Assembly (NCBI GenBank): GCA_017309115.1
Contig: JAFLEF010000030.1
Span: forward strand, 1 to 64,000
DNA length: 64,000 bases
Direction: 5' to 3'
Source: Verrucomicrobiota bacterium
Lineage (GTDB): Bacteria > Verrucomicrobiota > Verrucomicrobiia > Limisphaerales > UBA9464
Under the pieces are notes generated by a model. The model was not told where the DNA came from. It saw nothing but the letters and a program-made list of their open reading frames with translations, and did no database searches. The translations under genes and the position numbers were made by a program. Shown here piece by piece: positions 44,540 to 52,253 of this stretch. How positions within the stretch are numbered: the stretch's first letter is position 1; each line of letters begins with the position of its first letter.

Positions 44540-45073
44540 TTATGAAACGAACCTAGACGAAGCAGTCTACTGCAGTGAACGCGCCGATTGCGCCAGGGTT
44601 CCAATTTGGACTTCTTTGGCGGCGCGTCACTAAGTAGCGACGCTCGGCCGCTGCTACCCTTCGTGGGGACTTCCATGCGCACCCATAGACTTCGCAAAGT
44701 AGGCGCCGGAGCATGAAAGTCTGCCCGCATTCCATAGGCTCCCCCTCTCCCACTCCCACCTTCTCCCCCTGTCTTTCCTGCGTTCATGTTTTCCAGATTC
44801 CTCCCCCTCCGCGAGCTCCGCGCCCTCCGCGGGAGATTCTCGATTCTCGGATGTTTTTCGGCGCGTTGAGACGTTGAGACGGGGAGGTGTGGAGTGATTC
44901 GATGCGTCACTCGCCGGGACGAAAAGCGGTTGCGTCACTGCGTGGCGCGACGCAGTCCAAACGCTTCGCGCGCAGCCGACTCGGAGTGAAGTACTCGGGC
45001 GAACGGCAGGGTGACGCGTGGGGAGAGAGGAGAGAGATGGCGCCTTCTGCCGTCGGCGGCTACGGATCGGTCG
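44540..45073. repeat. Last attC-like site and modular repeats
   Basis: No gene. At about 44555-44645, CTACTGCAGTGAACGCGCCG pairs with CGGCGCGTCACTAAGTAG, an eighth attC-like fold with the extra G on the left and degenerate cores. Pyrimidine-rich sequence follows (44745-44850). From about 44920 the GACGAAAAGCGGT module recurs, ending in GTGACGCGTGGGGAG. Confidence 0.55.
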
Positions 45074-45952
45074 TTACCCGATGAATTCACCTGGGGTGAT
45101 GCCGAGCACTCGCTTGAAGTGGCGGGCGAGATGACTTTGGTCGCTGAAGCCGACTTCCTGGGCGACGGCGGCCATATTCCAACTTCGACCGTGCTGACGG
45201 AGGAGTTCTTGCGCGCGGTCCACGCGAAGCCGGATCAGATATTCGTGCGGCGGATGACCGGTGGCCGTTTTGAACTGACGCGCGAAGTGGAAGGGGCTCA
45301 GACCGGCCGCGGCGGCGAGTTGTTCCAAGCTCAGCGGTTCCGCCAAGCGCCGACGCATCAGGGTCACGGCTCGCAGCACGGCGGCAGGCGGGGCGGCAGG
45401 TTCGGATTTGACCGGAGGCAAGTTCTGGAAACGCCGAAGCAGGAGCACGGCTATGGCCCGGGCGAGGCCGTCGGCGACCAGTGAGGATCCCGGGCCGGCC
45501 TCCAATTCGAGCGCCAACTGACGGACCAGTGTGGACGCCGGATGATCGGCGGGCAGGGTGGCGGTGTTGACCTCGGTGGACAAGGCAACCGGGCAGCCGA
45601 GTTCGGCGGCGACCCGTTCGAAGAACCAACCTTCGAACCCGAGCATCAGCACGTGAACATCCCCATGCCATCGGAACGCTACGGGCTGACCGGCCGGCGT
45701 GAAGCGAGCTTCGCCGGCGGCATAGTGCATGGAATGGCTGCCCCGCTCGGTTTCCAATTCGCCATCCAAGGGACGAAGCCACAGATACAGCAGGTGCTGA
45801 CGAAGTCCGGCGGGATAGTGGACCGCGCCGGACTTGCCCCGCCGCTCCTGGAGGAACAAACCCGGCCAGCCGCGCGAGCGCCGGACCACCGTAATGGCGG
45901 CGGGAACGTAACTCTCCAAGTCGACGGGAGGGATTTTGACGGGTTCCGTCAC
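45074..45952 (-). CDS. AraC-family transcriptional regulator
   Basis: 292 residues. The N-terminal cupin-like sensor domain (about 1-170) is rich in strands (HYAAGEARFTPAGQPVAFRW). Two helix-turn-helix motifs form the C-terminal AraC domain (about 190-290): LSLEQLAAAAGLSPFHFARQF and AVAQEVGFSDQSHLARHFKRV, then GITPGEF. The ligand is unknown. The WD40 gene starts 87 bases away in the opposite direction and may be a target. Confidence 0.92.
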   Translation of the reverse strand: MTEPVKIPPVDLESYVPAAITVVRRSRGWPGLFLQERRGKSGAVHYPAGLRQHLLYLWLRPLDGELETERGSHSMHYAAGEARFTPAGQPVAFRWHGDVHVLMLGFEGWFFERVAAELGCPVALSTEVNTATLPADHPASTLVRQLALELEAGPGSSLVADGLARAIAVLLLRRFQNLPPVKSEPAAPPAAVLRAVTLMRRRLAEPLSLEQLAAAAGLSPFHFARQFKTATGHPPHEYLIRLRVDRAQELLRQHGRSWNMAAVAQEVGFSDQSHLARHFKRVLGITPGEFIG

Positions 45953-46039
45953 CGGAGAAGGAAATCAGATCCGGGAGACGTTGGGTAGCCGCTGCCCTTC
46001 ACCAGGCCGGGCCTTTCGGAGTATTGCGAGGCCTGAAGG

Positions 46040-48091
46040 ATGCGACACGGTGCCGAAATGCGGTCAATGAGCCGAAGTTTGCGGTGGATTGGGAGCCTGC
46101 TGTTCTTGGCGGGAGGTTGGATTCTACGGGGACAGGACGTCGTGACCCAGCCGGTCGCCACTTTCGGCTTGGGCGGGGTCGATACGGTGGCCGTTTCAGC
46201 GGATGGACGACAGTTGGCCACGGCGGGTCCGGCTGGGGTCTTCTGTTGGGATGCGGCTTCGGGCTCCCGTCGTTTCTGGAAACAGGATCACGGCACCCGC
46301 GTGTCGGTCGTGGCCTTTTCTCCGGATTCGAAAGTTCTGGCCTCGGCGGGACGGGACCAGGTCGTTCGGGTTTGGGAGGTGGATTCGGGTCGGTTGCTAC
46401 AGACCTTTGGACCCCTGCCGGCGGAGCGGGACGGGGTGGCCTTTTCGCCGAACAATCGGAGGCTGGCAGCCTTTGGATTCGATGGGCGGATCCAGATCTG
46501 GCGGCTGGATTCCGGGGAACTCGAACAAACGCTGGAGTTCCCGCAGACGCTGTTCAATCGGGTGACGTTCACTCCCGATAGCGAGCATCTCATCGTGGCC
46601 GAAGGGACGTCGCCGTTCCGCGTTCGTCGCTGGAACCTCGCCACCCGGGAAGCGGTCACCACCTATGCGGGGCATCAGCGGTCGGCGACGGCGCTCGGAT
46701 TCCTCCCCAGCGGCCAGTTGGTCTCCGGCGGAGATGATCAACGCGTGCTCGTCTGGAACACTGACACGGGCGAGGTGGAGGTGACTCTGATGGGGCAGAC
46801 CAATACCGTAGCCTGGGTTTCGGCGGCGCCAGAGGGAGGCCTTTTGGCTGTGGGATTTGAAGGTCAGGTCACCACGTGGAATCTGGCGGAGCGGTCGGTG
46901 CGCCATGACTTCACCACCGCACGGCTATCCGGAGCGGCCTTGTGGCCTGATCAGTTCAACGTGGTCCTCGCCCTGACCGACAACCAAGTTCAGCGAGTCG
47001 ATTCCCGAACCGGCGAGGTGCAGCAGGAGTATCCCGGTCACAGCACCAGTACCACGTTGGCGGTGGGGTATTCTCCGGACAGCGCGCGGCTGATTTCCGC
47101 CGGAACCGAGGTGGCCATTCGCCTGTGGGATCGTCCGGGTCGGCACGCAGTGCGAAGCCTCCCTGGGGGCGGCAGTGGTTCCTCCGTGGCGCTGTTCACG
47201 CCGGACGGTGCGCGGGTTTTGACCGCTCGATCGTTTCCGCAGTCTGTCGCCCAACTGTGGGATCCGCAGGCGGGAATCGTCGTGCGCGAATTCGTGGGCC
47301 ACTCCCAATGGATCATGACGGCGGCGTTCTCGCGGGATGGCAGTCGCCTCGCCACTGGTAGTTATCTTCCGGAGAACCGGATCCGACTCTGGGACGTGGC
47401 GACCGGACAAACGGTTCGGGTTCTGACCGGACACCAACACGCGGTTCGTTCGGTGGCGTTTGATCCGACCGGAACCTGGCTGGCCAGTGGCAGTGACGAC
47501 ACCACCGTTCGGCTCTGGCGGGTGGATACTGGGGTGCCGGGAATGGTGCTCGAAGGCCATGCCACCGTGGTCAAGACCGTCGCGTTTTCTCCCGACGGCG
47601 AGGAATTGCTGAGCTTGGCGGAGGACGGGGAAGTCCGGATCTGGGAGGCCGAGACCGGGAAGCTGCGTCGATCCTGGACCGTGCCGGGTGGCTTTGTGAA
47701 CGCCGCCGCCTGGTCACCGGACGGTCGCGGCGTGGTCACGGGCGAAGGCTGGCCATTCTTTGTGGCCCGCTTGTGGGACGCGGCGACTGGGCAGCCGATC
47801 CGGATTTTCGCCGGGAACCTCTCTTCTGTGGAGTCGGTGGCGTTCAGTCCGGATGGACGGTCGATCCTCACGGGCAGCGAGGTGGTCCGACTTTGGAGCG
47901 TGGCGGATTGGGCCGGACGACTGGCCGTGCGTCGGGCTGACGTCGGCTGGGAACTGCACTGGGCGCAGGGAACCTTGGAGCATTCCGAACAACCCGGAGG
48001 TCCTTGGAAATCCGTGACGGCGTCCAGCCCGTGGTTGTTGCCAGCGGATGGATCCCAGGGATGGTTTCGGGTTCAGGTGCCCGAGCCCTGA
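46040..48091 (+). CDS. Secreted WD40-repeat protein
   Basis: 683 residues. In-frame ATGs at 46040, 46058 and 46067 all precede the signal sequence (LRWIGSLLFLAGGWILRGQ); the first is preceded by GAAGG. From about 45 to 640 it is one array of WD40 repeats, typically VAFSPDSKVLASAGRDQVVRVW and SVAFDPTGTWLASGSDDTTVRLW, enough for two propellers. A final VRRADVGWELHWAQGTL...WFRVQVPEP domain follows, common at the end of verrucomicrobial secreted proteins. It is a scaffold or binding protein; no catalytic domain. Confidence 0.88.
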   Translation: MRHGAEMRSMSRSLRWIGSLLFLAGGWILRGQDVVTQPVATFGLGGVDTVAVSADGRQLATAGPAGVFCWDAASGSRRFWKQDHGTRVSVVAFSPDSKVLASAGRDQVVRVWEVDSGRLLQTFGPLPAERDGVAFSPNNRRLAAFGFDGRIQIWRLDSGELEQTLEFPQTLFNRVTFTPDSEHLIVAEGTSPFRVRRWNLATREAVTTYAGHQRSATALGFLPSGQLVSGGDDQRVLVWNTDTGEVEVTLMGQTNTVAWVSAAPEGGLLAVGFEGQVTTWNLAERSVRHDFTTARLSGAALWPDQFNVVLALTDNQVQRVDSRTGEVQQEYPGHSTSTTLAVGYSPDSARLISAGTEVAIRLWDRPGRHAVRSLPGGGSGSSVALFTPDGARVLTARSFPQSVAQLWDPQAGIVVREFVGHSQWIMTAAFSRDGSRLATGSYLPENRIRLWDVATGQTVRVLTGHQHAVRSVAFDPTGTWLASGSDDTTVRLWRVDTGVPGMVLEGHATVVKTVAFSPDGEELLSLAEDGEVRIWEAETGKLRRSWTVPGGFVNAAAWSPDGRGVVTGEGWPFFVARLWDAATGQPIRIFAGNLSSVESVAFSPDGRSILTGSEVVRLWSVADWAGRLAVRRADVGWELHWAQGTLEHSEQPGGPWKSVTASSPWLLPADGSQGWFRVQVPEP

Positions 48092-48234
48092 GCGATTGGG
48101 ATGGAACCGCGAATCAACGCGAATTCACCCGAATGGCAGGGAGCGGAATCGAAATCAGGAAGGCGGCGCCCACCCCGTGTCGCTGCCAGGCCATTCGCGG
48201 TGGATTTGCACGGTTCCGGCTGCAGCCCTTGGGT
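48092..48234. repeat. Spacer with CGCGAAT repeat words
   Basis: Between two convergent genes. Near 48104-48132 are CGCGAATCAACGCGAATTCACCCGAAT-type words, a second dispersed repeat type similar in spirit to CGCAGATT. Confidence 0.4.
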
Positions 48235-49269
48235 TCACAGGCCCAGCGAGAGAAACACCCGGTAGTAGAGGTCGTGCCCAAAATCGTTGGGGTGATTGAT
48301 GTTGTTCCCCAACAGATCCTCGGGCTTTTTCCGGACGGAGAAGGCCTGCCAGTTGGTGAAGACGTCGGCGTAGGCGCAGCCGGTCTCGGTGGCTACTTGA
48401 GCGGTGGCCGCGGCGTAGTCCTCCATGTGATGACTGCCGTAGGTCCATTCCGGATTGGGCGGGAACGCAGAGAAGAGAACGATCTCGGCCGGCGTGCTGG
48501 CTCGGATGCGTTGGATCATCAGCTTTAGGTTTTCGGCAAACTGAGGCACGGGCACGCCGCCGCGATTGTGGTCGTTCATGCCGAAGCCGATCAGCACCAG
48601 ATCTGGTTTCTCCCGCAGCACTTTTTCTTCGAGTCGTTGCAAGCCCTGCACGGTGCTGTCGCCTCCGGTGGCGCCATTGATCGCGGTGATCTGCGCTTTC
48701 GGATATGTCTGCTGCAGGTGGTCGGCCCAACGTTTCCAAAAGATCAGGTCCGGGGACGTGGCGTCGCCGCCCGCAGTAATGCTGTCGCCGAATGCCACCA
48801 CCTTGAGGGGACCGCCCTGGTTCAGACGCGCCTGGGTTCGTGGCAGGTGGGCCGTTTGATTGGGCTGGACTGGCCACGGCGCGCCGGGAGCGTGAGCGTA
48901 GTCGACGAACGCGAAGAAGGCGGTATTGCCGAATCCGGGGTACTTCGAGTGGTTGAAGTTGGTTGCTCCGTACAGGACGTTGGTGCGGAAGTCGGGCATG
49001 CGGGATTGGGAGGTGCGGCCCAAGGTGCCTTGCGTGGGATTGACCCAGTAGTCCACGCCTTCGATGTAAATGACGGTGTTGCTGCCGGGGCGGAAGGTGC
49101 TGCGAACTTCGAGGGGACCAATCGGCAGCGCGGCCAGGTGGGCAGGTTCCTCCCCGATCAGGATCACGGATTCACCAGTTTGGCGGACCTGTGGTGAGTG
49201 GACGCAGCCGGATCCGGCAAGGAGCAGTAGGGCGCCCCAGGCGAACAGCGAAGGTAACGGGAGTTTCAC
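48235..49269 (-). CDS. SGNH/GDSL-type esterase lipoprotein
   Basis: 344 residues from a GTG at 49269, giving KLPLPSLFAWGALLLLAGSGC, a lipoprotein signal with lipobox. Longer in-frame starts lack a signal. A beta domain (about 30-155) precedes the SGNH hydrolase domain: VVAFGDSITAGGD (catalytic Ser), NGATGGDSTVQG, LIGFGMNDHN (block III) and HPNDFGHDLY (catalytic Asp and His). It is probably an esterase acting on acetylated carbohydrates at the cell surface; the substrate cannot be named from sequence. Confidence 0.85.
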   Translation of the reverse strand: MKLPLPSLFAWGALLLLAGSGCVHSPQVRQTGESVILIGEEPAHLAALPIGPLEVRSTFRPGSNTVIYIEGVDYWVNPTQGTLGRTSQSRMPDFRTNVLYGATNFNHSKYPGFGNTAFFAFVDYAHAPGAPWPVQPNQTAHLPRTQARLNQGGPLKVVAFGDSITAGGDATSPDLIFWKRWADHLQQTYPKAQITAINGATGGDSTVQGLQRLEEKVLREKPDLVLIGFGMNDHNRGGVPVPQFAENLKLMIQRIRASTPAEIVLFSAFPPNPEWTYGSHHMEDYAAATAQVATETGCAYADVFTNWQAFSVRKKPEDLLGNNINHPNDFGHDLYYRVFLSLGL

Positions 49270-49378
49270 GGAGGCGCAGTCTGCGGAAGCGTTGGCTGGG
49301 GAACAAGTGGTGGTCTTCGCCGGATACGAACGACGTTTTGACGCTGACCGGTTTGGACGGCGGCGGTATGCCAGAGCC

Positions 49379-49834
49379 ATGCCGATGCCGCCGCCACCGA
49401 TCACGCCCGTTTACACGCCGGAGCAACTTCGCGAACTCGCCCAGACCGTCATCCGGGCCGCCCGGTTTCCCCAACTGGCCACACTGGATGGCGATCAAGC
49501 CCGGGTCCGGCCGGTATCGCCAGTGCGGGTGGATGGGTTCACCCTCTACGTGGCGAACCTGCGGATGTACCACAAAACGCAGGAACTGGCGGCGAATCCG
49601 CGCTGCGAACTCTGCTATCTCGACGCCGATCACAATCAGGTGCGGATCACTGGAGTGGCCGAAGTGCTCACCGACCGGGTGCTGTTGCAGGAGATTTGGG
49701 ATACCAATCCGTTGCTCCGGTCGTATCTGGGGACGGTCGATAATCCGGCGCTGATCATCTATCGCATCGTTCCCAACCGGGTTCGGTACATGAAGGAGTG
49801 GGCGCTTCAGTACTACGAAGTGCCCTTGGTGTAG
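49379..49834 (+). CDS. PNPOx-like flavin-binding protein
   Basis: 151 residues from ATG 49379 (MPMPPPPITPVYTPEQL). The split-barrel fold of pyridoxamine-phosphate-oxidase-like proteins is suggested by ARFPQLATLDGDQARVRPVSPVRVDGFTLYVANLR, KTQELAANPRCELCYLD and QVRITGVAEVL, ending YMKEWALQYYEVPL. Small members of this family reduce or bind flavin-linked substrates or F420. No partner is adjacent. It is divergent from the esterase gene. Confidence 0.82.
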   Translation: MPMPPPPITPVYTPEQLRELAQTVIRAARFPQLATLDGDQARVRPVSPVRVDGFTLYVANLRMYHKTQELAANPRCELCYLDADHNQVRITGVAEVLTDRVLLQEIWDTNPLLRSYLGTVDNPALIIYRIVPNRVRYMKEWALQYYEVPLV

Positions 49835-49874
49835 TGGATGTATCCGGAGATGGACGTGCGTCCGGCCGTTCGAC

Positions 49875-50591
49875 ATGCTGACCGCCACCATGAATCTTTC
49901 CCGTTTCGCTCTCGGCTTGGGCGGTAGCTTGGCCCTGGGTTGGCTGGCCCTTAATGCTGCGGATCCGGCTCCCCCGGTGGTGACTCCGGGCCAGAATGGA
50001 AGTCCGCCGTCGGACGCGATCGTGCTGTTTGACGGGAAGGATCTGTCGGCTTGGAAGTCGTCGGAAGGCGGCGCGGCCACCTGGAAGGTTCAGGACGGCT
50101 ATGCGGAGGTCGCCAAGGGCGGCATTCTCACGAAAGAAGAATTTGGTCCGGTCCAGCTCCACGTGGAATGGGCGGCGCCGGCGGAGGTGAAGGGCGAGGG
50201 ACAGGGTCGGGGCAACAGCGGCATCTATCTGCAGGGCCGCTACGAAATCCAGGTTCTCGACAGCTATCAGAATCCCACGTACTCGAACGGTCAGGCTGGG
50301 TCGTTCTATGGCCATTCCGCTCCGCTGGTGAATGCCAGTCGGAAGCCGGGTGAGTGGCAGACCTACGACATTGTGTTTCATCCGCCGCAGTCGAGCGCCG
50401 ATGGCAAGGTGACCCCGGGATCCTTCACTGTGTTTCACAACGGCGTGTTGGTTCAGGATCACGTTCCGGTTCCGGGCGATGCCACCACCGCCGCGCAGTT
50501 CAAGGGCGTGACTGCAAAAGGCCCGATCTTCCTGCAGGACCATGGGAACCCCGTTCGCTATCGGAACATTTGGGTCCGGAAGTTGAAGTGA
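49875..50591 (+). CDS. Secreted DUF1080 (3-keto-disaccharide hydrolase) protein
   Basis: 238 residues; an ATG at 49890 gives a cleaner signal peptide (MNLSRFALGLGGSLALGWLALNAA). The DUF1080 fold is clear: IVLFDGKDLSAWKSSEGG, WKVQDGYAEVAKGGILT, GNSGIYLQGRYEIQVLDSY, and a final FLQDHGNPVRYRNIWVRKL. Related proteins cleave 3-keto-glycosides. The family is abundant in this phylum, and the protein would act outside the cytoplasm. Confidence 0.9.
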   Translation: MLTATMNLSRFALGLGGSLALGWLALNAADPAPPVVTPGQNGSPPSDAIVLFDGKDLSAWKSSEGGAATWKVQDGYAEVAKGGILTKEEFGPVQLHVEWAAPAEVKGEGQGRGNSGIYLQGRYEIQVLDSYQNPTYSNGQAGSFYGHSAPLVNASRKPGEWQTYDIVFHPPQSSADGKVTPGSFTVFHNGVLVQDHVPVPGDATTAAQFKGVTAKGPIFLQDHGNPVRYRNIWVRKLK

Positions 50592-51146
50592 CAGCGGGAG
50601 AAGCTGAGAGCTGAGAGCTGAGAGCTGAGAGGGAAGCGGGAAGCGGGAAGCGGGAAGCGGTCGTTTCGGGTGACGCTTTAGCTGTCCTATGGAGTTGGGA
50701 AGCCCTCTGCCGCTATGGGGCGGGTGGAGGGAAGGCGGGACGTTTGGGGTGACTCGACGTGTCACCCGCCGGGACGAAAAGCGGTAGCTGCGCAGGCTTC
50801 GCTACCGCGCTCCAAGGTGCGGTGGGACTTCCGTTCGCGTCTCGGAGAGATGGCGCGTGGGGAGTCCACGAACGTACGGCTCCGCAGAGCGTCGCCCTAC
50901 CGGGTGGAAGTTGAGAGTTGAGAGTTGAGAGTTGAGAGACGGAAGCGCGAAGCGATTGGGGTGACTCGACCTGTCACCCGCCGGGACGAAAAGCGGTGGC
51001 TGCGCAGGTTTCGCTACCGCGCTCCAAGGTGCGGTGGGACTTCCGTTCGCGTCTCGGAGATATTATGGCGCGTGGGGAGTCCACCAGCGTACGGCTTACC
51101 GCTTACCGCTTTTCTCTCAGCTCTCAGCTCTCAGCTCTCAGCTTCT
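50592..51146. repeat. Composite repeat island
   Basis: No gene in 555 bases. In order: tandem AGCTGAGAG (50602-50631), tandem GGAAGCG (50631-50660), a degenerate GCC-CTCTGCCGC hairpin module, then a module of about 138 bases at 50744-50881. Next come tandem AGTTGAGAG (50908-50938), a second copy of the module at 50956-51096 with few differences, inverted GCTTACC units (51094-51108) and inverted CTCTCAGCT units (51113-51143). Inside the module, GCGGTAGC pairs with GCTACCGC. Confidence 0.8.
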
Positions 51147-51554
51147 TCAATACCCTCCCGTGCCGGTCCAGTTACCCCACGCGTTGTCCCAGGTGCCGGA
51201 GCTGTCAGTCCGGGCTTCGCGCAGGGATTCCTGAGCGGCAGCGTTGTCCGCCGCGGCGTTCCGCTCAATGTCGAGTCGGGTGAGGAAGTCCTGATATTGC
51301 TGCGGCGTTCCAATGAAGAGCTGCTTTTGGGTGGAATCAGGGAAGATGTAGAAGGTCTTTCCGTTGCGATTCACCTTGGTGACGGTGTTCGGCGGCAGGG
51401 TTTGCACCTGCTGAAGTTGCTCCGGAGTCGTCGCTGGGACGACCTGGAATCCTACAGCGGCAAGCAGACTCTCGGTGTGGGCGGCAGTGGGTTTGGAGGC
51501 GCAGCCGGCCACCAGGAGCACGAGGACTGCGGCGAGGGTAGAGAGGGTCTTCAT
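51147..51554 (-). CDS. Small lipoprotein, paralogue of its neighbour
   Basis: 135 residues starting MKTLSTLAAVLVLLVAGC, with a lipobox. The core, TESLLAAVGFQVVPATTPEQL, LPPNTVTKVNRNGKTFYIFP and KQLFIGTPQQY, matches the next gene closely. The C-terminus is Asn/Gly/Trp-rich. Unknown function. It lies 28 bases after its paralogue on the same strand, a tandem duplication. Confidence 0.8.
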   Translation of the reverse strand: MKTLSTLAAVLVLLVAGCASKPTAAHTESLLAAVGFQVVPATTPEQLQQVQTLPPNTVTKVNRNGKTFYIFPDSTQKQLFIGTPQQYQDFLTRLDIERNAAADNAAAQESLREARTDSSGTWDNAWGNWTGTGGY

Positions 51555-51582
51555 GAAAATGGGTGTGAAGAGTGAGTGCGAA

Positions 51583-52026
51583 TCAGGGATAGATCGGACC
51601 CCAGACACCAAACACGCCCCAGGGATCGTAGGCACCCCAAGGTTCGGAGCTGATGATGTTGGCTTCGGCGTTCAGGGCTTCGGCGTTGCTGGAAGCTTGG
51701 GAAGCGGCCAGTGATTCCTGCATCGCCTGACGGTTCAGGAGCAGATTCTGGTACGCGTCATACTGGGCATTTTGCCCGACATAGAGCTGCTTTTGATTTT
51801 GATCGGGATAGACGAAGTACACTTTTCCCTGCCGTTTAATCACCGAGATTTTACCCGCGGGCAGCGTGTTTAGCTGCTGCTGTTGGGCGGGAGTCGTGAC
51901 GGGAATGACCTTGAATCCGGAAGCGGCCAGCATGCTTTCGGTTTGGTGTTTGGGAGTGGCGCAGCCGGAACCAAGGAGGACGAGCGCCAGGCCGAGCAGG
52001 CCACCAAGCAAATTGAGGGGTTTCAT
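51583..52026 (-). CDS. Small lipoprotein, paralogue of its neighbour
   Basis: 147 residues starting MKPLNLLGGLLGLALVLLGSGC, with a lipobox. It shares TESMLAASGFKVIPVTTPAQ, LPAGKISVIKRQGKVYFVYP and KQLYVGQNAQY with the neighbouring gene. The C-terminal tail is Trp/Pro/Tyr-rich (YDPWGVFGVWGPIYP). I know this short TESML...YPD domain from verrucomicrobial genomes but not a function. Probably anchored in a membrane facing the periplasm. Confidence 0.8.
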   Translation of the reverse strand: MKPLNLLGGLLGLALVLLGSGCATPKHQTESMLAASGFKVIPVTTPAQQQQLNTLPAGKISVIKRQGKVYFVYPDQNQKQLYVGQNAQYDAYQNLLLNRQAMQESLAASQASSNAEALNAEANIISSEPWGAYDPWGVFGVWGPIYP

Positions 52027-52253
52027 GAACAAATCAGCGAACAACGCCCGGAAGGCTACAGAGTGCGGCTGATCCGTCCAGCGGCATCCCGAGATGAACG
52101 CTGCCATCCCAACTCCGGAACTTCCCTATTTTCCTGACCTGCGTCTTGACGGCTCGGGGTTGGACATCGTTTCTAGCGGTCTCTCCGTTCAGCCGATGCC
52201 GTGGTCTAAGGCCGTGCTCTGCTGACGTGGATTCATCATCAACCAAACACATC

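Noticed and set aside
50602-51143. CRISPR array
   Set aside because: The units are 7-9 bases with no spacers, and the long module occurs only twice here. No cas genes.
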